Below are positions 45,107 through 53,618 of a stretch of 64,000 nt of DNA, piece by piece. Made by a program: the position numbers and the translations under genes. Numbering within the stretch: the stretch's first letter is position 1; every line of letters starts with the position of its first letter. A model generated the notes under the pieces. It saw only the letters and a program-made list of their open reading frames with translations, did no database searches and had not been told where the DNA came from. The DNA lies in the NCBI GenBank assembly GCA_020346245.1, contig CP070778.1, forward strand, positions 2,859,269 through 2,923,268, given 5' to 3'. The stretch is from Flavobacteriaceae bacterium (GTDB lineage: Bacteria > Bacteroidota > Bacteroidia > Flavobacteriales > Flavobacteriaceae).

Positions 45107-45913
45107 ATGAATAGAGCAAATCACGAAATAGACTACCACATATACGGTGAAGAAATGCAATATGTGGAAATAGAGCTGGATCCTCAGGAAGCAGTTGTTG
45201 CTGAAGCCGGAAGCTTTATGATGATGGATACAGATATAAAGATGGAAACTATTTTTGGGGATGGTTCCAACCAGGATAACAGTGTTCTTGGTAAAATATT
45301 TTCAGCCGGAAAACGAATTCTTACAGGGGAGAGCCTGTTTATGACGGCTTTTTTAAATGTTGGTCAGGGCAAAAAAGAAGTTAGTTTTGCTTCACCTTAC
45401 CCAGGTAAGATTGTACCCATTGATTTATCTGAGAAACAAGGAAAATTTATTTGTCAGAAAGATGCCTTTCTATGTGCCGCCAAGGGAGTATCTATTGGAA
45501 TAGAATTCTCCAAGCGCCTTGGAAGGGGTCTGTTTGGGGGTGAAGGGTTTATTATGCAAAAACTCGAAGGTGACGGGATGGCTTTTGTACATGCAGGAGG
45601 AACCCTGGCCAGGAAGGAATTAGGACCAGGTGAAATTTTAAAGGTAGACACAGGATGCATCGTGGGATTTACAAAGGATATAGATTACGATATTGAGTTT
45701 GTTGGAGGAATACGAAATACTGTATTTGGCGGTGAAGGTTTGTTTTTCGCTTCTTTGAGGGGCCCCGGAACGGTTTATATTCAGTCCTTGCCTTTCAGCA
45801 GGCTGGCTGGCAGAGTTTGGGCTGCAGCACCTAAAGGAGGAGGTAAGGATAAAGGCGAAGGAAGTATTTTAGGAGGATTAGGAGATATCCTGGATGGCGA
45901 TAATCGTTTCTAA
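45107..45913 (+). CDS. AIM24/TIGR00266-family protein
   Basis: 268 residues. Family features are the early VEIELDPQEAVVAEAGSFMM and GLFGGEGFIMQKLEGDG segments, the AIM24 beta-trefoil-like fold seen in bacteria and mitochondria. Glycine-rich C-terminus (KGGGKDKGEGSILGG). Function unknown. Starts 12 bp after the CDF transporter gene. Confidence 0.88.
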   Translation: MNRANHEIDYHIYGEEMQYVEIELDPQEAVVAEAGSFMMMDTDIKMETIFGDGSNQDNSVLGKIFSAGKRILTGESLFMTAFLNVGQGKKEVSFASPYPGKIVPIDLSEKQGKFICQKDAFLCAAKGVSIGIEFSKRLGRGLFGGEGFIMQKLEGDGMAFVHAGGTLARKELGPGEILKVDTGCIVGFTKDIDYDIEFVGGIRNTVFGGEGLFFASLRGPGTVYIQSLPFSRLAGRVWAAAPKGGGKDKGEGSILGGLGDILDGDNRF

Positions 45914-45953
45914 ATAGACAACAATATTACTAATGCGCCAAACCGGGTTCCCT

Positions 45954-46607
45954 ATGGATTTTAAAAAGCTTTTTGATTTCTTAAGCGAATTGGAGAAGAA
46001 CAACGCCAAGGTTTGGATGGATAACAACCGAAAATGGTATAAGGAAATCCGTGCAGAATTTATTGGCTGGTTAGATGATTTGGATGATACTCTCGCAGAT
46101 ATTGATAAGTATTATTATCGCACTCCCGGAAGAAAAGGGATAAACAGGATTAACAATAACTTGATGTTTCACCCGCATAAACCGGTATATAAAGATCACT
46201 TTGGTGCAGGTTTGGATAAAGAACCGGGCACCGGAGATTTTTATATTCAGATTGGCATAAATGAATCTTTGCTTGCAGGGGGTATATGGCGCCCAGAACC
46301 AAAGTCTCTTCGCAGTATTAGGGAGGCCATTGATTATAATGGCGAAGAATTAGTAGAAATTATCAATAAAGATTCATTTAAAAGAGCTTTTGGGTCGCTA
46401 TATATTGACGAGAAATTGAAAGGCGCTCCAAAAGGTTTTACAAAGGAACATCCTTACATTGATTTGTTGAAACATAAATCTTTTGCCGTAGTTTACCCAC
46501 TTTCTGAAAAGCAGGTCCTAAGTGCTGGTTTTAAAGAAATAGTAATCGAAGTATATAGGGAAATGCTTCCTTTTAGAAGGTATTTAAATCAGGCACTTAC
46601 TGTTTAA
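45954..46607 (+). CDS. DUF2461 protein
   Basis: 217 residues from the Met at 45954; an ATG seven codons upstream (45933) is possible but the family starts MDFKKLFDFLSEL. Motifs NRKWYKEIRAEF and the FHPHKPVYKDHFGAGLDKE loop fit TIGR02453. Function unknown; conserved as a single cytoplasmic protein across Bacteroidota. It follows AIM24 by 40 bp. Confidence 0.84.
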   Translation: MDFKKLFDFLSELEKNNAKVWMDNNRKWYKEIRAEFIGWLDDLDDTLADIDKYYYRTPGRKGINRINNNLMFHPHKPVYKDHFGAGLDKEPGTGDFYIQIGINESLLAGGIWRPEPKSLRSIREAIDYNGEELVEIINKDSFKRAFGSLYIDEKLKGAPKGFTKEHPYIDLLKHKSFAVVYPLSEKQVLSAGFKEIVIEVYREMLPFRRYLNQALTV

Positions 46608-46650
46608 ACAAATTTTACAGGATATTTGAATAGATATAAGTCGGGAAAAA

Positions 46651-47232
46651 GTGAGTAAAAGCAAGATTAGAAATATTAAGAAGGATATATTATCAGATAA
46701 TTGGTACACCTTATACAAGTACACCTATGAATACCAAAAGGAGGATGGAAGCTGGGAAACGCAGATTCGGGAGTCGTATGATCGTGGAAATGGAGCTGCA
46801 ATCCTCTTATATAACAAAGAACAAGGAACGGTTATACTAACAAAACAATTCAGAATGCCCACCTATGTAAATAGAAATCCCTCGGGTATGATGATAGAGG
46901 TTTGCGCCGGGGTACTGGATGGGGCTGATCCGGAAGATTGTATCAAAAAAGAAGTAGAAGAAGAGACTGGGTATCAAATTCATCATGTAAAAAAGGTGTT
47001 CGAATCTTATATGTCACCGGGCGCCGTAACGGAAATACTTCATTTTTTTATTGGGGAATACCAGGAACATATGAAAATAAGTGACGGTGGGGGTGCCGAG
47101 GATGAGAGTGAAAATATTGAAGTTTTGGAGGTTTTGTTTGATACTGCCCTCAATATGATTACAAATGGTGAAATAAAAGACGCGAAAACCATTATGCTCC
47201 TGCAATATGCACGCTTAAACAATATAATTTAA
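46651..47232 (+). CDS. nudK: GDP-mannose pyrophosphatase, Nudix
   Basis: 193 residues with a GTG start at 46651. The Nudix box is GVLDGADPEDCIKKEVEEET followed by GY, and the FESYMSPGAVTEILHFF stretch after it is specific for NudK. It hydrolyses GDP-mannose to GMP and mannose-1-phosphate. The stop overlaps the convergent PBP4 gene stop by 4 bp. Confidence 0.9.
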   Translation: MSKSKIRNIKKDILSDNWYTLYKYTYEYQKEDGSWETQIRESYDRGNGAAILLYNKEQGTVILTKQFRMPTYVNRNPSGMMIEVCAGVLDGADPEDCIKKEVEEETGYQIHHVKKVFESYMSPGAVTEILHFFIGEYQEHMKISDGGGAEDESENIEVLEVLFDTALNMITNGEIKDAKTIMLLQYARLNNII

Positions 47233-48503
47233 TAATTATCACGCAGCCATTCAAAGACAGACTGCATTTGTTTTTTGATCTCCGAAACCGAATTCTTAAA
47301 ATGATTATTCATAAAACTGAATATCAGGGTTTTCCCTGATTTGGTAATTAAATAACCACTTATATTATGATTATTACCCAGTGAGCCGGTTTTGGCGTAG
47401 ATATAAGGATGGGGATTTCCGGGGTACCAATCCGCTATGGTTCCCGAATGTCCTCCCTGTGCAAAAAGATTGAATAGTCGTTCTTTGGGGATCTCTTTAT
47501 GCATGGCGTTCAGAACATATACCATTGATTCAGGGCTAAAAAGATTATATCTGGAAAGTCCCGAACCATCTACCCACCGGGGTGGCTGTTTTAAATCTTT
47601 AAGGCGATTTTTTAGCATGTACGCTATCGCAATTTCAGTGTTTAAAGTATCTGATAGGGTAGAGGAGGCCAATAGCAGTAATTGTTCAGCCAAAAAATTA
47701 TCACTTTCCTGCATCATTATTTTATTTATGCTGTCGGTAGGCATTCCCGGGAGAATCTTTTTCTCTTCACAAGGCATTTTTGAAACCAATGAGATTTCAC
47801 GACCGATGGCAGCTTCTAATAGTTCCTGAATAACAAGACTATCGGTCTTAAAAGGAATTTCAAGCGAGTCTTTTATTGCAGGATCGTAATAAAAGGAGTT
47901 CGAATCAATTTCGCGATTTGTCGTGTTTTTCATCATGGTTACACCAGACCTGAAATAACCGGGAATTACATGTAAGGTATCTGTTTTATAGATAGTTACA
48001 ACATTTCCAAATATGGGTAATGCACTTCGTTCAGCAGCATAATATCCGTCATAATCTTCCCAGGCCCAGCCAGGCCCGAATCTGGTATCCGTAAAGTTTT
48101 TCAGGTTTAGGGAGATATTATTATAGCCCTCTAAAAACCTGATAGCTGAGCTATCTTTAAAAAATGGATGTAAAAGTGAGGGATTACCCGTGCCTTCAAT
48201 AAATAACGTATCGTCTACATTGCAATATTTTATTGCTGGAATATCCCGGGGAAGGAGGGTTAAGGAGGTATACAGGGTAAATATTTTTGTATTGCTTGCC
48301 GGAGTAAAATATTTTGCACTGTTACGTCTGTACAACGTATCCCGGGATATGGGATCATAGATCATTATCCCCGAAAAATGATTTCCAAATGTTTCAGGAT
48401 TCAATGCCGTATTTATGGTTTTATCCAGCTTTTTACTTCCTGCACAGGCTCCGACAAGCACAGTTAGCAGGATTAAGATGCAACTATTTAGGTTTCTTTT
48501 CAA
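47229..48503 (-). CDS. dacB: D-alanyl-D-alanine carboxypeptidase/endopeptidase, PBP4 type
   Basis: 424 residues. Lipobox LVGAC with Cys20 gives an outer-membrane or inner-membrane lipoprotein. Penicillin-binding motifs: Ser70-x2-Lys73 in PASNTKIF, SGLSRYN as SxN, and YAKTGSLGN as KTG. It trims or cuts peptidoglycan cross-links. Single gene, convergent with nudK. Confidence 0.88.
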   Translation of the reverse strand: MKRNLNSCILILLTVLVGACAGSKKLDKTINTALNPETFGNHFSGIMIYDPISRDTLYRRNSAKYFTPASNTKIFTLYTSLTLLPRDIPAIKYCNVDDTLFIEGTGNPSLLHPFFKDSSAIRFLEGYNNISLNLKNFTDTRFGPGWAWEDYDGYYAAERSALPIFGNVVTIYKTDTLHVIPGYFRSGVTMMKNTTNREIDSNSFYYDPAIKDSLEIPFKTDSLVIQELLEAAIGREISLVSKMPCEEKKILPGMPTDSINKIMMQESDNFLAEQLLLLASSTLSDTLNTEIAIAYMLKNRLKDLKQPPRWVDGSGLSRYNLFSPESMVYVLNAMHKEIPKERLFNLFAQGGHSGTIADWYPGNPHPYIYAKTGSLGNNHNISGYLITKSGKTLIFSFMNNHFKNSVSEIKKQMQSVFEWLRDNY

Positions 48504-48639
48504 TTTAAATCGAGTACTTAGTTAGAGAGATAAAAGTTTTAACATGAAATTATCCAATTTTTAACGGATACCATGCAATATTGTATGCCTTTTTTTGGTT
48601 ATTTTTGGAATAACAGTCTAATTAAAATAAACTCTTAAT

Positions 48640-48837
48640 ATGGCAAAATCTATGTTGGAGTATTATAAAACAGTACTCCAAAAAGTAAGTTTTGATGTAA
48701 AACTCTTTGGTAAAGAACTTAAAAAAGCAATTTCTAAACTATTGCCTGATGAAATTGAAGAGTTGAAAGCCTGGTTGCAAGTCTTTATAACAGATAAACC
48801 AGAGCTAAAACCCACACTAATTTATTTAAAAGTATAA
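48640..48837 (+). CDS. Small conserved-looking protein of unknown function
   Basis: 65 residues: MAKSMLEYYKTVLQKVSFD, a lysine-rich amphipathic helix, then ISKLLPDEIEELKAWLQVF. A Rho-independent terminator 6 bp downstream and a TATTTTTG -7-like box at 48600-48607 support it as a real gene. It resembles short helical proteins of Bacteroidota but I do not recognise a family. Cytoplasmic. Confidence 0.7.
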   Translation: MAKSMLEYYKTVLQKVSFDVKLFGKELKKAISKLLPDEIEELKAWLQVFITDKPELKPTLIYLKV

Positions 48838-48842
48838 CCCAT

Positions 48843-48871
48843 AAGCCACCCATTGAGGTGGCTTTTAATTT
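48843..48871 (+). terminator. Rho-independent terminator of the 65-residue gene
   Basis: Stem AAGCCACC / GGTGGCTT with a 6-nt loop and TTAATTTTT tail. It also lies at the 3' end of the oxyR gene on the opposite strand. Confidence 0.8.
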
Positions 48872-49806
48872 TTATGGATGGGACTAATTATTTGCACATC
48901 CTGAAAAGCAATTGCTCCACGCACAATTCCGGAAATAACTTCTTTTAATGCTCTTGTAATCTGAATTTTTAGTTCGCTTTTGTGGTAAATAAGACTGACT
49001 TCCCGCGCTGGAGAAGGGTTATTAAAATATTTTAAATTTTCCCTTTTTTTCTCATCCAGTTCCAGGGTATTGAGGTAAGGCAATAGGGTCATTCCCATAT
49101 CTTCATCCGCTAGGTTTATCAGGGTTTCAAAACTTCCGCTTTGAAGTTGAAAATGCTCATCTTCATAGTTTTTAGGGGTATTACAAAGGTTAATTACGCC
49201 ATCCCTAAAACAATGCCCGTCTTTCAACAATAAAATGTCACTAATATCAAGATCACCAGGATCTAACTTATCAGCTTCTCTAAGTCTATGATTCTTGGGG
49301 ACATAGCCCACAAAAGGCTCATAGTACAAGGGCCTTTCTATTATATACTCAATTTTAAGTGGTGTGGCAGCAATCGCTCCATCTAAATGTCCTTCCTGTA
49401 TATTCCTTATAAGAGTTTCTGTACTTTGCTCTTTTATTATCAAATTTACTTTCGGGTATTTGTTGATAAATGCTTTAAGAAACATGGGTAGCAGCGTGGG
49501 CATAACTGTTGGAATAATACCCAATGTGTATTCACCCCCAATAAATCCTTTCTCCTGATCAACAATATCCTTGATTCGCTCAGCTTCGTTAACAATATTC
49601 TTTGCTTGTTCCACAATTTTTTGACCGGCTTCCGTTATGCGAATTGGTTTCTTGCTTCTGTCAAAAATAAGCACGTCGAGTTCGTCCTCAAGTTTTTGGA
49701 CTTGCATGCTCAAAGTGGGTTGTGTAACGAAACTTTTTTCTGCAGCCAGCGTGAAATTCTGGTATTCCGCCACCGCCAGGACATATTGCAGTTGGGTAAT
49801 GGTCAT
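48865..49806 (-). CDS. oxyR: Peroxide-responsive LysR regulator OxyR
   Basis: 313 residues. N-terminal helix-turn-helix with FTLAAEKSFVTQPTLSMQVQ. The redox cysteines are Cys199 and Cys208 (HCFRDGVINLC), at the same positions as in E. coli OxyR. It senses hydrogen peroxide and activates catalase/peroxiredoxin-type genes, none of which are adjacent. On its own strand TATATTTG (49835-49828) is a perfect -7 box 22 bp before the ATG. Confidence 0.93.
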   Translation of the reverse strand: MTITQLQYVLAVAEYQNFTLAAEKSFVTQPTLSMQVQKLEDELDVLIFDRSKKPIRITEAGQKIVEQAKNIVNEAERIKDIVDQEKGFIGGEYTLGIIPTVMPTLLPMFLKAFINKYPKVNLIIKEQSTETLIRNIQEGHLDGAIAATPLKIEYIIERPLYYEPFVGYVPKNHRLREADKLDPGDLDISDILLLKDGHCFRDGVINLCNTPKNYEDEHFQLQSGSFETLINLADEDMGMTLLPYLNTLELDEKKRENLKYFNNPSPAREVSLIYHKSELKIQITRALKEVISGIVRGAIAFQDVQIISPIHKN

Positions 49807-49904
49807 CTACGATAATTATGAGTAATACAAATATAAAAACTATCAAGAAAATTTATACTATAAGGAATAGATATTTATTAATTTTATAGCAAATAAAGAA
49901 ATTA

Positions 49905-49991
49905 ATGCGAGGGGATTTTATCTCAGAACAGGAAAAATCTTTGGATGATAAAAGCCTGGTTGGCAGAGGAGATATTTTAAATGGATACTAA
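49905..49991 (+). CDS. Possible 28-residue ORF divergent from oxyR
   Basis: Frame opens with ATG at 49905 and reads MRGDFISEQEKSLDDKS followed by about ten more residues, ending NGY and a TAA. The hairpin of a terminator begins 2 bp after the stop. Position beside oxyR and the terminator suggest a small expressed peptide, but there is no family match. Low confidence. Confidence 0.3.
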   Translation: MRGDFISEQEKSLDDKSLVGRGDILNGY

Positions 49992-49992
49992 T

Positions 49993-50019
49993 AAAAAAAA
50001 GGCCCATATACGGGCCTTT
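49993..50019. terminator. Terminator between the small ORF and the DUF2141 gene
   Basis: Stem AAAGGCCC / GGGCCTTT. On the minus strand it is followed by eight T and ends the DUF2141 transcript. On plus the tail ATAAGTTTTATT is a poorer U-run. Confidence 0.75.
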
Positions 50020-50036
50020 ATAAGTTTTATTCTGAT

Positions 50037-50456
50037 TTAATAACGAAGTTTTAATTCAAGATCGTTACCGTCTACTTCAAACTTTACATCCTGGAAGGCT
50101 GGAGGCCCCATGATTAGTTCACTACCACTCATTGCATAACTTTCTTTTGGCATACCATTATCCTGGAAATCCATTCTTTGATTCTCATTTATATCATGCA
50201 TGGATGATATTGCATAGGCCCCGGGCTTAACATCTTCAAAAATAAAGGAAATGCTCCCGGGCTTTGCTTCACTTTTAATATTTTGAATTCCCGGACCTTT
50301 CATAAATGTGTCCTTGGTATGGAGCGCTGTCAGGATTTGACCTTCATTACTTGCTACATTTTCAATAGTGACTGTAAGGGTGATACTTTTTGCGTCCTGT
50401 GCATTGGCAATAAGTGCCGTAATAAATAAACTTATGAGAAGTGCTAAAGTTTTCAT
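50037..50456 (-). CDS. DUF2141 exported protein
   Basis: 139 residues. Signal peptide MKTLALLISLFITALIANAQ. The strand pattern with NEGQILTALHTKDTF and GAYAISSMHDINENQRMDFQ matches DUF2141. Secreted, function unknown. Single gene followed by a good terminator. Confidence 0.88.
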   Translation of the reverse strand: MKTLALLISLFITALIANAQDAKSITLTVTIENVASNEGQILTALHTKDTFMKGPGIQNIKSEAKPGSISFIFEDVKPGAYAISSMHDINENQRMDFQDNGMPKESYAMSGSELIMGPPAFQDVKFEVDGNDLELKLRY

Positions 50457-50733
50457 GTTGCTGTTTTTACTGTTAATGATGGCACAAACTTCTTAATACT
50501 TAAGTCACTATCTAATTATTATATACCCAACTGTAGATTATAAGGTGTGAATCGTATTCATTCTTTTACAGGAATCAATTCTTATTATTCAATGGAAAGA
50601 TTGATGCTCAAATTTGGATCAACATCTCAAAGGAATTTTTGCCGGTAATGTATGCTGTAAGGGCTGTTATAAAAGAGCAATCAAGTAGAAAAACTATAAT
50701 GAAACCATAACCCCAACTAAGGTCATACTGCAC

Positions 50734-52077
50734 TTAATTATTTGTAATATCAAAAGCAGCTTCCTTGTCCTGAACAATTAAACAGAGGAATCCTGCAATG
50801 ATCATGGAGACCCCTCCAATTATCAAAGCATAAATAGAAATATTACCAAAAAAAGACTTTAGCATGAAACCGAGGATCCCTGCTGCCACGATCTGGGGAA
50901 TAACTATAAAAAAATTAAAAACTCCCATATAATAACCCATCTTGTTGGCAGGCAAGATACTGGATAGCATAGCATAGGGCATGGATAAAATGCTCGCCCA
51001 GGCAATACCAACACCTATCATTGATATAAGCAATAAATTAGGGTCTGTAATAAAATAAATTGAGATCAATCCAACTCCTCCGATAACAAGTGCAATTAGG
51101 TGTGTTATTTTTCGACTTATTTTTTTAGCTACAACAGGTAATAAAAAGGCAACCAGAGCAGCGATACCATTATAGATAGCAAAACAAATTCCAACCCAAT
51201 CTGCTCCCTCATTGTATAATGCCGAAGTAGTATCTGAAGTCTGGTAAATATGACTTGTTACAGCTGAAGTTGTGTAGATCCACATGGCAAATAATGCAAA
51301 CCATGAAAAGAACTGGACAAAAGCGAGTTGAATCATGGTTTTGGGCATTTTAAAAATTCCCATGAAGGACTCCTTAAGTCCACTGAATACTCCTTTCTCT
51401 GCATTTTCAATTTTAAGCTTTTCAATATCATCGGGAGGATATTCTTCAGTATTGAAAACAGTCCACATAACGGCAATGAAATAGGCTATACCTCCCATAT
51501 AAAAAGACCATTTTACAGAATCAGGGATGCCGCCATCCGCGGCTATATTTTCTATTCCAAACCAATTTGTCATTATAAAGGGTAGGGCAGAGGCAATAAT
51601 GGCTCCCAAACCAATAAAAAAACTTTGCATGGCAAAGCCACTGGTCCGTTGTTCATTAGGCAACATATCACCTACAAAAGCCCTGAAGGGTTCCATACTT
51701 ATGTTAATTGATGCGTCCATCAGCCACAACATAATTACAGCCATCCAAAGTGCTGTTGAATTTGGCATAGCAAATAAGGCGATGGTAGCTAGAATTGCTC
51801 CGATAGCAAAGAAAGGTCTTCGCCTTCCCCATTTCCGGTGCCAGGTTCTATCACTATAGTATCCAATAATTGGTTGTACCACAAGGCCGGTTACCGGTGC
51901 TGCCAGCCATAGAATTGGCAATGCATCTTTAGATGCACCCAGTGTTTCAAAAATCCTGCTCACATTGGCATTTTGCAATGCAAAACCAAATTGAATTCCC
52001 AGGAATCCAAAACTCATATTCCAGATCTGCCAAAAAGTTAATCTGGGTTTGACTGAGCTAAGAGAAATGTGCGACAT
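50734..52077 (-). CDS. MFS transporter, SLC45-like (sugar:H+ type)
   Basis: 447 residues, twelve membrane helices. The loop GYYSDRTWHRKWGRRRPFF is the signature between helices 2 and 3 of SLC45-type sugar transporters, and the NMSFGFLGIQFGFALQNANV start is typical of the bacterial group, which often sits near maltose or glucoside genes. None of those are adjacent here. The gene starts 54 bp from a broken nucleotide cyclase sequence on the other strand. Confidence 0.87.
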   Translation of the reverse strand: MSHISLSSVKPRLTFWQIWNMSFGFLGIQFGFALQNANVSRIFETLGASKDALPILWLAAPVTGLVVQPIIGYYSDRTWHRKWGRRRPFFAIGAILATIALFAMPNSTALWMAVIMLWLMDASINISMEPFRAFVGDMLPNEQRTSGFAMQSFFIGLGAIIASALPFIMTNWFGIENIAADGGIPDSVKWSFYMGGIAYFIAVMWTVFNTEEYPPDDIEKLKIENAEKGVFSGLKESFMGIFKMPKTMIQLAFVQFFSWFALFAMWIYTTSAVTSHIYQTSDTTSALYNEGADWVGICFAIYNGIAALVAFLLPVVAKKISRKITHLIALVIGGVGLISIYFITDPNLLLISMIGVGIAWASILSMPYAMLSSILPANKMGYYMGVFNFFIVIPQIVAAGILGFMLKSFFGNISIYALIIGGVSMIIAGFLCLIVQDKEAAFDITNN

Positions 52078-52130
52078 ATTTATTGGTTTAGTTTGGACCT
52101 GTTCGGTTAGTTACTAAAAATAGGTTTTTT

Positions 52131-52388
52131 TTACCAATAACAATAGGTGCTATAATCAAAGGTGAAATCGGAATAATTAAGAAGGATATAATATATACAG
52201 GAGACGCTTTGAACACTACAGCAAGGATTCAATCGGAATGCAATAATTATAGCGTAAGGGCTTTGATATCAGAAGATCTGGTTACAAAGTTAAATCAGGA
52301 TGTCAATTTTTCATATACTGAAATTGGAAAACTCAAACTGCGGGGAAAACAGGCCCCCATTAAATTATCTGCCTTCAATTTTAAATAA
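52131..52388 (+). pseudogene. 5'-truncated class III adenylate/guanylate cyclase remnant
   Basis: Frame reads IGAIIKGEIGIIKKDIIYTG, then DALNTTARIQSECNNYS, then LGKLKLRGK-like (IGKLKLRGKQAPIKLSAF) and a stop at 52386-52388. This is the C-terminal part of the catalytic domain: GxIxxGEIGxxKK, the GDxLNTTARIQ helix and the LRGK strand. The N-terminal half with the first metal Asp is missing, and no start exists. The upstream 50 bp run straight into the MFS promoter region. A remnant of a lost gene, not a working enzyme. Confidence 0.75.
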
Positions 52389-52440
52389 TTTGATACATCT
52401 AAAATTGACCACAAAGGTCTCGGCTTTGAGTAATTCAGTG

Positions 52441-52561
52441 TCCCGATAGCCATCGGGATAACGCTTAACTTTGCGAGCTTACCTGCCGGAAGGCAGGTAC
52501 ACACCTAGCTGAAAATCCGCGCCTCGCTCACCGAGGCTCTGTGAAGGTGGGACGATTTTCA
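52441..52561. repeat. Cluster of short perfect hairpins (interspersed palindrome element)
   Basis: Includes TCCCGAT-AGCC-ATCGGGA (52441-52458), ACCTGCC-GGAA-GGCAGGT (52481-52498) and an outer pair TGAAAATC / GATTTTCA (52510-52517, 52554-52561) enclosing GCCTCG-CTCAC-CGAGGC. Such GC-rich palindromes look like the interspersed elements common in flavobacterial genomes. A 70-codon minus frame over it is not a gene. Confidence 0.6.
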
Positions 52562-52610
52562 AAAATCTGTCTGCCTTAGAAGGAATGCTTATAACCATTG
52601 TAAGGCAATG

Positions 52611-53375
52611 TTATTGTTTGTTTAATTCTGAATTAATTAGCTTTACTGTTGCTCCCATATCGTCTCTTATAGGGACATAAAAAGAGCGATTTGCCGCAAT
52701 TGATGTTATTTTAAAAAAGTATAAACTATTGAAAAAATGTAATGACTTAAAAAGTTCCTTATTACTCCTGTTTTCATATATTGATTCCCAATTAGAATCC
52801 CATCCGAGTTCTTCTAAATATCGTTTATAATTTGCCTGATTCCTAAAGTGCTCCATAATTTCGAGTCTGGGTATATTTATTTCATTTTCCTGATGACTAA
52901 TTTGTTCTAAAGAACTTTCAAAAGAGGCAAGCTTTTGCTTTAATTTTTGGTTTTGTATTAGTTTTAAATTACCGGAGCTTATGATTTCTGTTAGCACTCC
53001 AGTGCTTGGTGTATAGTTTACTTCACTTGAAAATGTTTCAAAAAAATAATTTACTACAGTCCTTTCAGAGATGGTATCGATAACATTCTGTTGAAATACT
53101 TCAACTAACTTATCAACGTTTTCAATTAAATTAGTGTTTAAGTCAATAGTTTGGTCTAGTTTATGTATGTTGGTCTCAAACTCTTCTTTTAGGGCAACCA
53201 GATACGTTTTTTCAATTGATCTTTCTTGCTTATAAACATTTTGATTATTTATTTGCAGCGCGATTAGTATTCCAACTACAACCAATACAATTTCTCCAAT
53301 TGCATAAATCAGATATTTACTGAATTTATTTTCAGTCAGCAATTGCTGCCTTATTCGTCTTAAAAATTTTATCAT
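52611..53375 (-). CDS. DUF6090 membrane protein
   Basis: 254 residues. It starts MIKFLRRIRQQLLTENKFSK, then a membrane helix AIGEIVLVVVGILIALQINN, the DUF6090 signature, and a long helical exported domain. Function unknown; these genes often occur in groups in Flavobacteriia. A second, broken start of the same family lies 50-130 bp upstream. Confidence 0.87.
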   Translation of the reverse strand: MIKFLRRIRQQLLTENKFSKYLIYAIGEIVLVVVGILIALQINNQNVYKQERSIEKTYLVALKEEFETNIHKLDQTIDLNTNLIENVDKLVEVFQQNVIDTISERTVVNYFFETFSSEVNYTPSTGVLTEIISSGNLKLIQNQKLKQKLASFESSLEQISHQENEINIPRLEIMEHFRNQANYKRYLEELGWDSNWESIYENRSNKELFKSLHFFNSLYFFKITSIAANRSFYVPIRDDMGATVKLINSELNKQ

Positions 53376-53388
53376 GTTTTTTTGTATT

Positions 53389-53500
53389 AATGCCCTCGCT
53401 TCAGCCTCACCTTCGCGTAGCCACTACGGCAGAGCAAGGTGGCTCCTCACTAATAAAGGTCTATCAGACCTTTGCTTACCGTTCGGCCCTCTAAAGAATT
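53389..53500. repeat. Second hairpin cluster upstream of the DUF6090 gene
   Basis: Contains AGCCAC / GTGGCT (53419-53444) and a perfect AAAGGTCT-ATC-AGACCTTT hairpin (53455-53473). It is inserted between the broken and the intact DUF6090 starts. Confidence 0.5.
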
Positions 53501-53507
53501 TTATCAT
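53424..53507 (-). pseudogene. Truncated DUF6090 start
   Basis: From ATG 53507 the minus strand reads MIKFFRGPNGKQRSD and stops at 53424. The first six residues match the DUF6090 start (MIKFxR), after which the family sequence is replaced by the hairpin cluster. So a second DUF6090 gene once stood here and was cut by rearrangement. Confidence 0.5.
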
Positions 53508-53618
53508 TAGTTTTCTTATGTTCTAATGAAGCCTAACATAGGAGTAACTTTTATAGCGTCTGAATAATCAATTAATGGATGTGTTCGTGATTAAAGTATC
53601 TGAAAATTGAAAACTGCC

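Larger units (their letters stand above)
52078..52610. other. Intergenic hotspot with cyclase remnant and hairpin cluster
   Basis: 533 bp with no intact gene. It contains the 3' remnant of a class III cyclase (52131-52388) and a run of perfect short hairpins (52441-52561), listed separately. The rest has no clear signal. Confidence 0.6.

Noticed and set aside
49857-49869. CTAT-N5-ATAG element upstream of oxyR
   Set aside because: It resembles part of an OxyR box, but the spacing is 5 and not 7, and no second pair is in register.
50536-50712. Open frame of about 56 codons in the DUF2141-MFS gap
   Set aside because: No start codon and no family match; the other strand is also partly open, so chance is likely.
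52295-52504. 70-codon minus frame over the palindrome cluster
   Set aside because: It is read through palindromes and the antisense of the cyclase remnant; such frames are typical phantom genes over interspersed repeats.
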